The notes under the pieces were generated by a model. That model was not told the origin of the DNA, did no database searches, and saw only the letters and a list, made by a program, of their open reading frames with translations. A stretch of DNA of 64,000 nucleotides. It comes from Fomitopsis serialis. Lineage: Eukaryota > Basidiomycota > Agaricomycetes > Polyporales > Fomitopsidaceae. Positions 43,530 through 55,765 of this stretch are shown here, piece after piece. Within the stretch, counting starts at the first letter, position 1. Each line of letters opens with the position of its first letter. Location: the NCBI RefSeq assembly GCF_022376445.1, contig NW_025955047.1, forward strand, positions 62,001 to 126,000, in the 5' to 3' direction. The translations under genes were made by a program, and so were the position numbers.

Positions 43530-46500
43530 GTGGCAACGTCTCAAGAGGAGACATTTGCAGAGACTCAGGTCTCTTCAGGCGAAGAGTCAGACGACTCATA
43601 CGATTGTTCAAACCACTACCATCTATACGACTACGAGGAGGTTTGCGACGCTCATTATAGAGACGACGATCAAACCTGGTGGAACTGTGATAACACTCAT
43701 TGTCCAAACCGTTACCACACACCATCTGGTGATTTTCCTCGAGGCTTCAAAGCTGGTATCGCTGTCGAAGCTTGGCAAGACAATTTCCTATTCGCCAACG
43801 AATTTTCGGAGTCACCTCCAAAACCTGAACATTTAATCTCGCTCCCTGAGTCGAGATCTCAAACACCTGAACCGGAGGAATTACCCTTCGAGTTATTTAC
43901 ACCAGAACCTCCTTCTTCGCCCGACACACAAGGCGAATTTATCCTCTTATCCGCAACCATGGGTGACGTCAAGCCAGACAATATCCCTAAGCTCTCTTCA
44001 GCGTCTCAATACGCTGACTGGTCTGCCGCTATGCGCGGTTATTTAATATTCATAGAGGCCTGGCCCGCTGTTATTGCAACAGTAACTACCGACACAGAGT
44101 ACAAGAAACAGAATGCCCGTGCTCAGGGTGTTCTATTTATGCGGACTGATCGCTCGATGCATCATTTGCTCGAGGGATCTAGTGGTGAACTCAAGACCGC
44201 TAAGGAAATGTGGGCGGCCCTTAAGACAGCCTTTGGTACACCCGACACGGCATTCGTCTGGAGTCTCTTCCAGTCGGTGATCAAGTCTCCGGAGATGTCT
44301 GATTCCAAACCTCTGCAGGATCAGATCAACAAGCTGGTTACTCGGCTTAAGGAGATTACGGCTGGTGGCATAACTCTCGGTGAATCGACCCAGGCTCTTC
44401 TCCTTCTGTCGAAGGTGCCTGAATCCTATCAATCGATGATCTCTGCGCTCATGGCGACGCAGAACATCAAGGATCTCAAGGTCGACTCTGTTCAGTCGAA
44501 GATTCTTGCCGAAGAATCTCTCCGCCGGTCTGGTATGGGACAGTCTGCGTCCAAGACATCCCAGGTCAAGCACAAGTCATCGGGTCCCTGTGGTCACTGC
44601 GGTGGAAATCACGGCAGTGAGAATTGTTGGACAAAGTACCCGCATTTGCGCCCCCAAAATAAGGGTGGCGGCAAGGGGAAAAAGGACAACAAGGGCAAAG
44701 GCAAAGGGAAGAATAAGGGCAAGGGCAATGGTAACGGACAATCTGGTTCTGGTTCCTCCAACGCTGCTACTACTTCAGACTCCACAAATGTTGTAACTGT
44801 AGAATCCTCCGTGTCGTCTTCAGCTAATACTATGACTGCTTCCTGGTATACTGCGGGTCACTCCGCTTCTGGAAGAATGACTGACTGGATTATGGATTCT
44901 GGTGCGTCGAAGACAATCACCAACGACATGGCTGATTTTTGGGACTATACTCCTTACGAGGAACCCATGATTTTTGGTACAGCCGGCAAGTCTAAGATTG
45001 CAGCTTATGGAGAAGGGACCATCAAAGGTGTTGTGCACGTTGAAGGGAAACATGTTAAAGCAACTATTACAAATGTTGCTTACATCCCTGCCGCATCTGG
45101 TCGCCTATTTTCTACTGGTGTTATTGAGCAATCAGGTTTTACCCTAGTTCAGGGAGGAGGTCGTATGGTCATCTATGACCAACCTATTTCGCAAGGTCGA
45201 GTCTGTGGTAACATGATCATGGAGGCACACCATAAGCCCTTCAATAATCTCTATATGTTGTACCTAGACATTTTGACACCGCAATCGGCAAAGTCTACAG
45301 ACAAGTCGAATTTTCGTCTCTGGCATGAACGCTTCGGACATTCGTCTGAAGATGTTATTCGTCAGATTCCCAAGCACACTAAGGGTGTGGATTCCATTGG
45401 TGCCAAGGATACTTCTTCTCCTTGTGCAGGGTGTCAGTGGGGCAAGTCTCATCGCGCTCCATTTCCCCATCGGCTAAACGTGCTACAAAGCCCCTTGAGC
45501 TCATTCATACTGATGAGGACGGTCCTATGCGTACCACTGCAATAGGTGGATGGCGTTATTTCATCAGCTTTCTTGACGACTATACTGGTCTTGGTCGTGC
45601 CTATTATCTCAAGCACAAGAACGATTCGATCCAAGCGTTCGATGACTTCAAGGCATGGGCTGAGAACCAAACAGATGAAAAAATCAAGGCTGTACGCTCG
45701 GATCGTGGGGGGAATATACGTCTGCTGCTTTTACCGAACATTTGCGCAAATTTGGTATTGAACATCAGTTCACAATGCCGTACTCTCCTCAACAGAATGG
45801 GAGAGCTGAGCGCTGGAATCGGACCATTGTTGAGAAGGCTATGTCTATGCTGCATCATGCTGGACTAAGCCATGGTTTTTGGCAATTGGCTGTGGACACT
45901 GCGGTTCATATTTATAATCGGCAACCTATGCGACGCCTTAACTGGCAATGCCCCATTACTCTCTGGAATGGCACAATTCCGGACATTTCATACTTTAGGA
46001 TTTTGGGTGCAAGGCATTTGTGCATGTGCAGAAAGAACAGAGATCTGGGAAGCTCGACAAGAAGGCTGTTGAGATGATCTTTGTAGGCTATGAAGTTGGT
46101 TCCAAAGGGTATCGTTTCTGGAACCCGGCTACTCGAAGTATTGTTGTGTCTCGTGATGTGACCTTCGATGAAGAGACATTTCCTGCACGAAAGGACTTAG
46201 GCAATAATCCGAAATCCCTGGATGAGCCGTTTGATGAACCTCCTGAGGATGCCAACTCAGAGGATTTAGATTTTGAGGATATTCCTATCCCTGTTCCTGT
46301 CCCGCCGGAACATGAACCTGAAGAACATCAGGAGCCAGTGGGAGATAATCCGCAACAGCAACCTGATCCAGTAGCTCCTCCGCAACCTCAGTATGAGCGT
46401 CCTCGCCGTCAAGGTGCTGGACAGAACCCTCAGAGGAATAGAGACAATGCCTATGGTGACGAGCCACCAGCAAGTATTGACCGTCGTACTGATAGTCAAG

Positions 46501-48113
46501 GCCGTCAACAACCTGAGGCTGAAACTGCTCAATTTATACGGATGCTGGCGGAAGCAAACCATGGTCTTCCCCAAAGTCATAAGGAAGCCATGGAATCTCA
46601 CGACCATGATAAATGGCTCGCTGCTGAAGGTTCTGAGTACAAGTCACTCATGGACAATAAGACTTGGGTTCTAGTTCCACGGCCTAAAAACCGGAAGGTT
46701 GTCAAGTGCCGTTGGGTTTATGCGATTAAGCACGATGGTCGCTATAAAGCACGTGTTGTCGCAAAGGGATTTACCCAAGTATGGGGTCAAGATTATACTG
46801 AGACTTTCTCTCCGGTTGCACGGTTTGAATCTGTACGCTACTTGTTGGCACATGCAGCCCTTGAAGATTGGGAGATAGAGTCTATGGATGTCAAGACGGC
46901 ATTCCTTAACGGTGACCTTGACGAGGAAATCTACATGGAACAACCCGAAGGATGGGTTGTACCTGGCAAGGAGAACTTTGTCTGTCTTCTCAAGAAGGCA
47001 ATTTATGGATTAAAGCAAGCTTCTCGTCAATGGAATGCTAAGATCCACAAGTCTCTCCTAGACTTAGGGTTTAAACGGACTTATTCGGATGCTGGAATTT
47101 ATGTCTTCTCCCGGGACTCTGACGGACACACCTGCCTAATCATATTGTATGTCGACGACTTGCTCATCATGGGTGACTCGAAATTGTTTATCGACAACAT
47201 CAAGCAGAAGTTGTCCTTAGAGTATCAGATGACAGATCTGGGTGCTGTTCAGCGATTCCTTGGTCTTAGAATACGTCGAGAGCGTACTACACGTCTCATC
47301 TACGTTGATCAGGAAGACTATATTGAGTCAGTTTTGGAGAGGTTTCAGATGTCCAACTGCAAGCCTGCACGGACACCTCTTCCCGCTGGAGCAGACCTAG
47401 AGAAGAATCCAGACACAGCATCTGAGGTTTTCCGTACCCGCTACCAGAGCATTATTGGCAGCATCATGTATGCTATGCTCGGTACTCGTCCAGACATTTC
47501 TTTCGCGGTCACACGTCTGGCAAAGTATTCTTCAAACCCATCCAAAGAGCATATGCGGTTAGCCTACTATGTCCTAAGATATCTTCAAGGGACTAAGGAA
47601 CTCGCTCTCTGTTATGACGGAGGCTCGAATTCTGGTCTGATTGCCTATTCAGACTCTGACTGGGGTGAAGATCACGATGATAGGCACTCTACAAGTGGCT
47701 TTACTTTCCTTATGGCCAATTGTGTCGTTTCTTGGGTGTCAAGACGTCAACCGACGGTATCTTTGTCTTCAACTGAAGCAGAGTATAAGGCCAGCTCTGA
47801 CTGCTGTCGTCAGATGGCCTGGCTACGTCATTTTGGAGAAGAACTGGGAGATAATATGTCTCATCCAACTCCGCTTTGTCTTGACAACCAAGGCAACATT
47901 TTCCTTGCGGTGAACCCTGCTGTGGATCGCCGCACCAAGCATATAGAAATCCGTTATCACTATATTCGGGAGTTCTACGAACGTGGAGAAATGGAGATCT
48001 ACTACGTCGCAAGTGAAGACCAACTTGCTGATGCCTTGACCAAGAATGTTCCATTCAGTGGAATTGAGAAATTCAGGTCTTCAGTTGGCATGATGAGATA
48101 CTTGACATCTTGA
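43530..48113 (+). pseudogene. Copia gag-pol with three single-base breaks in integrase
   Basis: The first ATG is 43959 in strong context (aaccATGG). An acidic, Cys/His-containing, Met-free extension in the same frame reaches back to 43530. Gag ends with a C-x2-C-x3-H-x4-C knuckle (about 44587-44625) and a Lys/Gly tail. Protease has DSGA (about 44896). The pre-integrase HxxxxH ... CxxC finger is at about 45320-45440. Integrase D, D and E residues lie near 45510, 45700 and 45815. RT has YVDDL near 47149. RNase H has the Copia form (SDSDW ... STEAEY ... DNQG). The reading frame shifts at about 45470, 45712 and 46005, each consistent with loss of one base, two of them in C or G runs. The rest, including RT and RNase H to 48113, is open. 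Confidence 0.92.
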
Positions 48114-48124
48114 ACAAGTGGGAG

Positions 48125-48625
48125 TGTTGAACTTCCGACTTTCCAGTGTTATCTTATCTTATCAGTTACGTACATATATGGACTTGTGTTCTGCGATGTA
48201 GTATTACATACATTCTTTTGATGGACTCTGTCTGGACTCATCTTGTGACTCGCTCCAGACCGATCTACACTGTTCCAGACTTATTCTGGATCATTCCACT
48301 CCCTTCCGGCATGTTCCATGACCTTCCAGTACATTCCTTGATCACATGGACGCTTATGCATATCCCTATCTCTGGAGTTAAGGCTTACTCATTTCCCTAA
48401 AACTCGGACTTAGTGATTACTGATCTGCTTACTGATGTAGCATGTGATCAGTCCCAGACATGTATATATACTAGGGTGATTCCCCCCTAATGGATAACGA
48501 TCTCTCCTCTCTTCTGCCTGCCTAGCATCAGAGTCTTCCCTCTGGGATAGGTCTGTTCACTCCACTCTACTGTCCTTCACTTCCACTGGCCTAACAAGCC
48601 CTTCTAAACCTCTTTCACTTCAACA
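48125..48625 (+). repeat. Copia 3' LTR (501 bp)
   Basis: Same 501 bases as the 5' LTR by eye, preceded by a purine run (aagtgggag). Confidence 0.96.
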
Positions 48626-48630
48626 GATGG
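48626..48630. repeat. Copia target-site duplication, right copy (gatgg)
   Basis: Matches 42031-42035. It is followed by sequence continuous with copy B from 59318. Confidence 0.97.
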
Positions 48631-50176
48631 GCCGGGACGAGACGAGAGGATCGAATGCATGAATCACGCGTATGCGCGGAGACAAAGGGCTGAGAAGGCT
48701 GGAGGCGGAACAGGTCATTAGAGTGTGTGTACATAGCACTACGCACTTACAGACAACGAGTAACGAGGCACTGAAATCCACTGCTGCCGGCACCGGACGC
48801 CACACTGCCGGTGTACTGATTAACACACTGCACCTTGTGACTTGCACCGACAGCCTGCTGCGAGCACCCGTATGTATTTCGGTATAAGTGAAGCCGCAGC
48901 GGATGTGCTGTCGATGTAATCAGCAAATGAGGGTATTGCGACCCACTAATCTGGATATTGGACGTGCGTACCAGTCACATAGTGTCCACAGCGGTGAACC
49001 ACATGGCAGAATGACGAAGACGGTTCATTTGTCCATTCACGCCGGCGAGCGACTTCGAGACTGGATCTGCGTTTTTAGTCAGAATACGACGCGCGGCATC
49101 GCAGATGGTTCGACAGGGACTCAGTCAGAACCGGGCCACTCAGCCTGCCCAAACCAATCCTATCAACGGAACTTCTCGCAGATGTCCGCTGTCGAACGTG
49201 CCGTGGCAACGACTACAAAATGCACTCAGATGACTCAAAGCGGAACCGTTGTGTGCGGGTATTGCGTTCTGGACCGGCCCTTGTAGTTCGCAACCAAATT
49301 TGCCGAACACAGCGTGAGTCGACTCTGGCGCACGAGCCAAACTTATCAGCATGTGGAAAAGAGATGATGCGCATACCGAGTGCGTTATGAACGTCGCATA
49401 GTACACTGGAAAGACGTGGCATAAGTCAACACATCACGGTGAGAAGGATCGGTGCCGCACCTTCGATCGTGTCAGACTCCCTCGTCGCGACGTCCCCGCC
49501 TCCGACAAGCAGCGCAGACACGATCATCCGTCTTCCCGGATCCATGGAGACAGGAGGCAACGTCCGGTCATCACTCCGGTGCTAGATTCAAAATTCCGGT
49601 ATCACGCCGGGACACCGCACCGGGACGACCCTGTCGGAGACAATGGTCGACCTAAGCTCCAGCGCACCAGGCGAGCGATGAATGAGAGACTTACCCATAA
49701 AATATCATACATGGCATAATGCTTGCACAGGATTGGGTTCTCGAGCTGGTTCAAGTCGGCGGCATAGCTAGATCGGTGTAGTACTAGTCAGGATAATGCG
49801 AGTGCGGTGAAATTGAATGCCTCACCTGTTGTGGTCCCAGCTTGGTCACGGTTTCATGATTCGACGTTGAAGTCGTAGCCAGAGTGATACAATGAACTTA
49901 CCAGTGGCGCAGCCAGTGTGTGAGGCTGGGCACCGTGTTCCGCGCATAAACATCGCTTGGTTCACTTAGCATCGGAGAGGTGAAGTAACCGAGCTGGCGA
50001 AAGGCAAAAGACGGAGTGTGATGGCATGTAAGCGGAGTAAGTGCGGGAAATGGATGGTACAAAGGTGGAGGGCAGAAAGAGGATAGATAGCACTGGGCGA
50101 GCAAGGCCGGCTTTTATAGCTCGTACCTTCCGCGGAGTGGTCCGTGCGTCGTCAGCATGCCACGGAAGATCGTACC
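48631..50176. other. Duplicated intergenic region right of the Copia element
   Basis: No confident gene. Short exon-like frames (for example 49452-49655) lack joins. A TTTTATAG box at about 50112-50119 lies upstream of the candidate gene at 50177. Confidence 0.4.
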
Positions 50177-50882
50177 ATGTCTCGGAACCATCCAGAAGCG
50201 GTCTCCGGTACCCGATGCCCGCCGTTCCCTGACGTCGCTTGCAAACTCCGGGCTAATGCGACTGTTATTCTCTCCTCCCTAGCGAGTTTCCAACCGTCGG
50301 AAGGCAACACGTACGTTCCAATTGATGCATCGCATATGAGCGTTCTGATAGGCGCCGTCCGGAGGTTTCACGCAAGCGAGACTACGTTGCGACGTGAGCA
50401 TATTGCTCGTACTCGGGTTGCCTTTGAATGTAAGCTGAGTGGTCTTGTCCTGTGCGAGTGAGCGGGCCGCATCACCTGCGATGTTTGTACTCACAGTCAC
50501 AGTTATAGAAATACAGGGTCGACCGTTGAGGGTAGTCGAGTACGAGAGGCAGGTACCGCCGCAGGAGGAGCAACGGATGATCGCGCGCAGAGGAAAGAGA
50601 ATAGGCGCGCGAGAAAAGCGGTTGAGAGCCTCGTGTTCTGAGATCGGCTGGGGCGATCTCACGCTCTTCCGGATTGCACGCCTCCTCTCTGGCGCACTCC
50701 GCCCAGGCTCCTCCCCACCATACTGGACGTGCACTGACCGCCTGTTCCATACAGACATTTTTGAATGTTGCCCTCGCAGATATCACCCATATCTGCACTT
50801 GTATTTGAGACATGTAGTTGGTCACAGTAGTACTTATCATTGCAAGACTTGCTCTTTTCGGACCAAGGAGCAGTGGCAATGA
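50177..50882 (+). CDS. Hypothetical two-exon gene 11A
   Basis: ATG at 50177. Exon 1 (50177-50429) ends GAA-T at a GTAAGC donor. Exon 2 (50497-50882) begins in the matching phase after CACAG. The total is 639 nt, exactly 213 codons (212 residues). The exon 1 end and exon 2 start form a Glu/Arg-rich helix (RREHIARTR ... EYERQVPPQEEQ), and the end is Cys/His/Tyr-rich. The phase-1 GAA-T junction resembles the coiled-coil exon junction of the PxP-CxW genes, so this could be a shortened relative, but no signature domain is present. A TATA-like box lies about 60 bp upstream. An identical copy is at 60864-61569. Confidence 0.42.
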
Positions 50883-53800
50883 GCCTTTGCTCACACTGTG
50901 AGGTACGCGCATCACAGGCCTGCCGAATGGAACAGTGACGTAGTATTCTGACTGCATTCCATTTCAAGGTAAAGCCGGTGTACGATCACGGAGAGCTTGG
51001 CCCGCCGAAGGGACAAGCGCGCTCGGCACCCGAGGGCTTCGGAGGACCGCATTCGTGCGACATTTATTCTGCACGCAGACTATTGCTTACCCTGCATGTA
51101 AATACAGTAGCTAGAGGAAGAAACATCACTTGAGAAATGCAGCCTAGGACATGATCTGCTCGAGGGTACCAGCCAATACTGGACAATTCAGGATTGGCTG
51201 ACAGCCTTGGGCAGACAATGTCCTTGCCATCGGAAGCCGGTGCCGGGGATTATCCCCGGTTGCCAAGCGGTAATTCAATTGATGAGGTCATTGTTCTGGA
51301 GCGGTGTTGCCTGTTCGAGTCTGATGGATTCAGAGATTTGATCGGCTCATCAATATTTCCTTTTTTGTAACAGACAACAGCTTGAGGACATGAGTTATTG
51401 AGAGATTAGAAATGGTTCCTAAGCCCTAGACAGTACAAACATTTCTTTCATTGTGAGACCTAAGAGTGAGGATACAGCACAGTGCTGAGCTTGAGTGAGA
51501 AATTGTACCATACAGGGCCTGAAACACTCAGTGGCCGCTTAGCCACCATCAGCCACCCATGGCCGAAGGCTCGAAGCGGTCTTGACCGGCAGAGCCTAAT
51601 TTGGGTGAACAATGGGAGGCCGGACTCAGCCCGAGGCCGAAGGAAGCCCGCGGAGTTCAGCGACGAACTCCAGTCTCCAGTATATATACATGAGCAGGCC
51701 CACCCTCCTCTCACGGAGCAGAAGCTATGCCAGGCCATGGTAAGTACCATAGCCAATCTGCTCTGTTGCTTACACTAACCATTCCATATGTTCGACGTCT
51801 CACAGATTGTTACTAACAGACGAGCTGCCCCATGCTCGAAGCTGGACAGCACGCAGATGCACAGTAAGTCAGTTCGCAACTCATACAGCAGGTCCTCGTA
51901 CTGACTGTGTCCCAGCTCACAGGTGGTATTGCACTCGCCGAGACAGACACGCAGGCAACGGGTAATGTAGGCTCGCCGAGACGAGGACCAGTGACCAGGT
52001 GAGGTTTCCCGGCCGCCCTCGCCCTCGAGCCACACTCACGAACACGCTGGTTCACAGGCAATCACTCGGAGCACGCGCACGATATACTATGTCTCATTAG
52101 ATAACAGCGAGCGAGGCTCACGGTACGTTGCTCATCGAGCCTTCATCACTGATCCAGTACTCACCCCTTGTCCCGACAGCACAGCTCTCCGACGAACAAG
52201 GCTACACGGCACACGACCCACCACAGACGACCTATCCCAGACTGGACAAACGGCGCAGAGGCTTGTCGTCCGCCAGGTGTATTGGCGAACTCCGTCCTGG
52301 TCTCAAGTCTCCACCATCGACAGCCGTCGTATGCGTGTGTCCGGTCTGCAAGCGTACTGCATGCTGCTCCCAGAAGCCCCACATGGCATCCGCGCACCGG
52401 CCCAAGCAAACGGTCCCCATCCCTCTACGAGACAGAGCCGCAAGAGACCGTATCTAGTACGCTCGTGCCCGTCATGTTGGTCCCTCCCGCCCAAACTTCC
52501 TCTGCATACCCCTCACGAACGACACGTCCATCGCGCACTCCTCGGGTTCATTCACGTCGGCTCGGTGACGTTGCTCGCTCGCAATGTACGGCAACGGCTG
52601 GTCACGCACGAGGAAGGCGATGTCTGCTGTCGTCCGCCGGACGTCTCGTTGCGTACCTCGATTGATGCCGAGAAGGAAACCACTCGGTCAACGTACCTCG
52701 TCTGCGCGTGAGGGGCTTGGCCTCGACACGCACACCGCCGCTCCTACGTGGATCCCACTGATATCTGTTGGGGCTGCTCTGTTCCCCCCAGTACCTTCTT
52801 GTACTACACCGTCGCCATCCGCCGTCCGGACCGTCACAACGTATCGTCGTCCGGTGAGCTGAATGTGGTGTGTCCCAGCTTGTGCTGCATCGACGGGCAT
52901 GGCACAGATCCTTTGCGGATCTCCTGCACGAGGCCACCGTCTTGGGGCGCGCCCCCGCATCTCCATGGAATCCTCTGGGACGACTCGCAGTCCAACCTTT
53001 GAACACACGACATATCGTTGTCCGGCGAATCGGACCCTGCGCGCCCCTGTTCACCGGGTCCCTTGTCGATGTCTCCAAGTCCGCCTCTCGCCCACGTCGA
53101 GGCGGGCAACGGTGCGGGTTCGTACGAGGGTCTGGTTCGGGTGCTGTCCGGTTGTACAGCACGCGATCTCCACCGGACACCCTTGTCACTACCGCAAATG
53201 AGCATGGTCAGTGGACCTACCTCGATTGAATCAACGTTGCACGATGACGTGAACACGTCGCCACTCAGTCTCCCCTCTCACACCGTCTTCGCCCGTCCTC
53301 GTTTGCACCCACCGAACATCGTTGACACGACGTATGGGCGTCTGGCAAATTTGGCGGTCCTCGCGCGTGCACCGTACCTCGACCGGTCATGTCGACTGCA
53401 CACAACGCGTCTTGCCACGGAAGCTGCTGGCTGACGCGGGGGAACTCGGTGAGCAAGCACGTCGTCACCGATACACCGTCATCTGCGGCCCCGGTCCCTT
53501 GGCACCGTATTTCGACCTGCAAAGACACGACACATCGTCGTCCGGCCAACGGACCTCCGACAACTGTCGCGCGTCCACCACCTCGGTCTGCACGATTATA
53601 TTGAGGCGTCCTCACGCTCCGCCGGTCGTCTTGAGCGGGCCCGGTTCGACGAAGACACGAGGTATCGAATTCCGGCGAGCGGGATCGTGTGAGCGGGGTG
53701 GGCTCTCGCGGGGAGTCGAGGCGAAGGGAGCTCGAGGTAAGCGTTCAGCCGCTAGTGGTAACCCGTAGCTGACGGTGAGCAGGGCACTGGCAGTGGAGAG

Positions 53801-53980
53801 GGTACTGCCGAGGGACCACTGTCCAGGTGAGTAGAGTGTGCTATGCTCTGCGCGCTACGGTTACTCACGTAGGTTCGCCAACAGGTGCGTATCTGACATC
53901 CAACCACGTGCGAATACCACCGAGGGACGCGAGGGAGGGAGGGAGCCTGTTCGCGATGTGGAGTACAGCTGAGTGGCTGA
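50883..53980. other. Duplicated region with unresolved exon-like pieces
   Basis: Several GT-AG-bounded plus-strand pieces can be read (around 51700-52010 and 52190-52460, the latter with a LDKRRRG basic run) but they do not join without stops. At 51243-51259 there is a perfect hairpin (CCGGGGA-TTA-TCCCCGG). Short words like acgacatatcgttgtccggc recur near 52836, 53008, 53328 and 53527. I call no gene. Confidence 0.35.
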
Positions 53981-54560
53981 CGAGGAATCGTCTGCCGCGT
54001 TATCAATTAGCTGGTCGCCCTCGCGGATGATGCGTACCACGGCGTACGTCACTGGACGAGACCATCGGGACAGCGGGAGGGTCGTAGATTCGGAATCCGG
54101 AGATGGATAGCGGGGAGCACGGCATGCCATGGACGTGACGAGATGAGTCAATGCATCTGGGAATGAAGGATGCATGACTGACGCCGACTCGTCTGCCGCG
54201 TTATCAACTAGTAGCCATGGCGGATGCTGTATACGCGATCGGGACGGCGGGAGGTTCGTGGGCAGAGTGAGTTCAGAGATGGACGGCGGATATGCTCTAG
54301 AAACAACGAGGTGAGTGTGAGCGTCTACCAACGAAGGATGCGCGACTGACAGAAACTCGCCTGCCGCGTTTTGAACTGGCAGCAAATGCCGAGTATGCAG
54401 CCACGGCGAGTGACGGGACGGCGCGGGGATGCTAGGAGGACGGCGCGAGGCGTTGTAGGTGCGACAGGCAGCGCGACGAGGTGAGTCGGTACACGGGATT
54501 TGAAAGGCGCGTACCTGGCTGATGGCTCTCGTCTGCCGCGTTATCAACTTGTAGATCGCG
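53981..54560 (+). repeat. Tandem repeat of exon-intron-like units
   Basis: The motif gtctgccgcgttatcaact recurs with small changes at about 53989, 54191, 54359 and 54531, periods of about 168-202 bp. In most units a CGACGAG or AACGAG precedes a GTGAGT-like donor and the motif ends in an AG acceptor, so both the putative introns and the Arg/Gly-rich exon pieces between them are repeated. The minus strand is also open across the array (53861-54823) but starts with TTG. Whether either strand is transcribed is unknown. Confidence 0.55.
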
Positions 54561-54902
54561 CGAACGGGCACGTCACGGTGTTGCGCAGAGGGATGCGGCG
54601 ACTGAGCACACATCGCAGAGGGTGAGCACGTACCGTGTCCGCGGCCGTCGACTGAGAGCAGCGTTCGTTTTGCCACCGAGTGTCCCTGCGGGGAGGCGGA
54701 CGTATGCTCGTACATAAAGAAAGAGAGACGGACGTTCGAAAGAAGGCAAATTTTTTCGACCCTCCAGCCAATCAGCATGCGAGGAGGGACGGAGTGACGC
54801 GTCCTCCGCGCACGATCGGCCAATCAGAGCGGCGATCGAGCGCCCGTTCGAAATCGCGACTTGCTTCCGATGTTGTCGACGCGGCTTCTACACGCACTCG
54901 CA
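54561..54902. other. Junction between copies A and B
   Basis: Sequence between the tandem repeat array and the start of copy B similarity at 54903. No gene or repeat recognised. Confidence 0.4.
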
Positions 54903-55765
54903 CAGGGTTGACGCGTGTTCCATGTGCGTCATGCGGGGCCTGGACCACCGTCTCACTTTTTGACAGCGCAACCTGGCCATCCTCACTCCAGCGCTGGCGT
55001 CGCGCAGGGCACCGACCCAGTGCTCTTCGTCGACGTCGCTCAACGGCCGAGCGATCCCCCTCAATTCGCCTACTTCTCTACGCGCGCGACGCCGGTACGT
55101 CTTACTCTCAGTGTGCAGGGATGGATGGCGAGCTCATCATGTGTCCGCGCTGTGTACGCTGGTCGCGCATTCTACTTTCATGGCATGTCTTCTATCACCA
55201 TTCGAAACATAACTGAAGCTCAGGTGATGGGAAACCCGCTCTCTGACAGTCAGCGACCTGCGGTTGACTGGTCGGCGGAGGCTGACAGTCACCGCGACCC
55301 TCGTTATAAGTACCTTCGCACCGTCTCCCTCCTCTACCTCACAGCCTATATTCTTCGTTCGCCTCGTCGCCCCCCTACACTCGTTTTTCATACACAGGAT
55401 GCCGCCCAAGACGCCCTCACTCTCGGTGCACATCTCCTACCGACTCGACGGCAGCAAGGTCGCCTACATGCGCAGCCGCGAGCACGACGTCTGCGAGTAC
55501 TACCCTGAATTTCTCGAACGCGACCTTCTGTACCTCCAGCTCCCCTCAAAGTGGATGTACGACACGACGCTGCAGAGCCTGCCCAAGGGGAAGATCCAGT
55601 GCAGGTGGTTCGCGGGCATCGTGGACGACGACTCGGAGGTGCGTTATGCTTTCTCGAAGTCCTTCTCTCACTGAAGCGTGTCCCCCAGTCTGGACTGCTC
55701 GAACAGATCGCCGGGCAGGTCGAGTTTCTCAACAACCCGGGTGCAGCTCAGCTGCTCAAACGCCT
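54903..55765 (+). repeat. Tandem duplication copy B, diverged left part
   Basis: Counterpart of 37271-38485, shorter because the block holding the coiled-coil fragment at 37620-37803 is absent. Confidence 0.75.

Larger units (their letters stand above)
42036..48625 (+). mobile_element. Ty1/Copia LTR retrotransposon, recent insertion
   Basis: A 6590-bp element with 501-bp LTRs, 5-bp target-site duplication, half-tRNA(Met)-type primer site, Gag with a zinc knuckle, protease, integrase, reverse transcriptase and RNase H in the Copia order (integrase before RT), and a purine-rich tract (about 48115-48124) before the 3' LTR. Identical LTRs and the empty site in copy B show that it inserted after the segmental duplication and recently. 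Three single-base deletions break the integrase region. An additional Met-free open frame precedes gag. Confidence 0.97.
48631..53313 (+). repeat. Tandem duplication copy A, right of the Copia insertion
   Basis: Identical by eye to 59318-64000 at a constant offset of 10687. Translations of all long frames agree between copies. The duplication continues beyond the right edge of the window in copy B. Confidence 0.92.

Noticed and set aside
51243..51259. CCGGGGA-TTA-TCCCCGG hairpin as a rho-independent terminator
   Set aside because: No T run follows, and bacterial-type termination does not apply to this fungal DNA.
51260..51322. A-box-like (ttgccaagcggt) and B-box-like (tgttcgagtct) pair resembling a tRNA or SINE promoter
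   Set aside because: The flanking bases do not pair into acceptor, D or T stems, and no downstream match to the 5' arm exists. Likely chance.
53861..54823. Minus-strand 320-codon open frame with internal repeats
   Set aside because: Starts with TTG and its repeats simply mirror the tandem DNA array. The plus-strand splice-like signals are at least as good, so no CDS is called.
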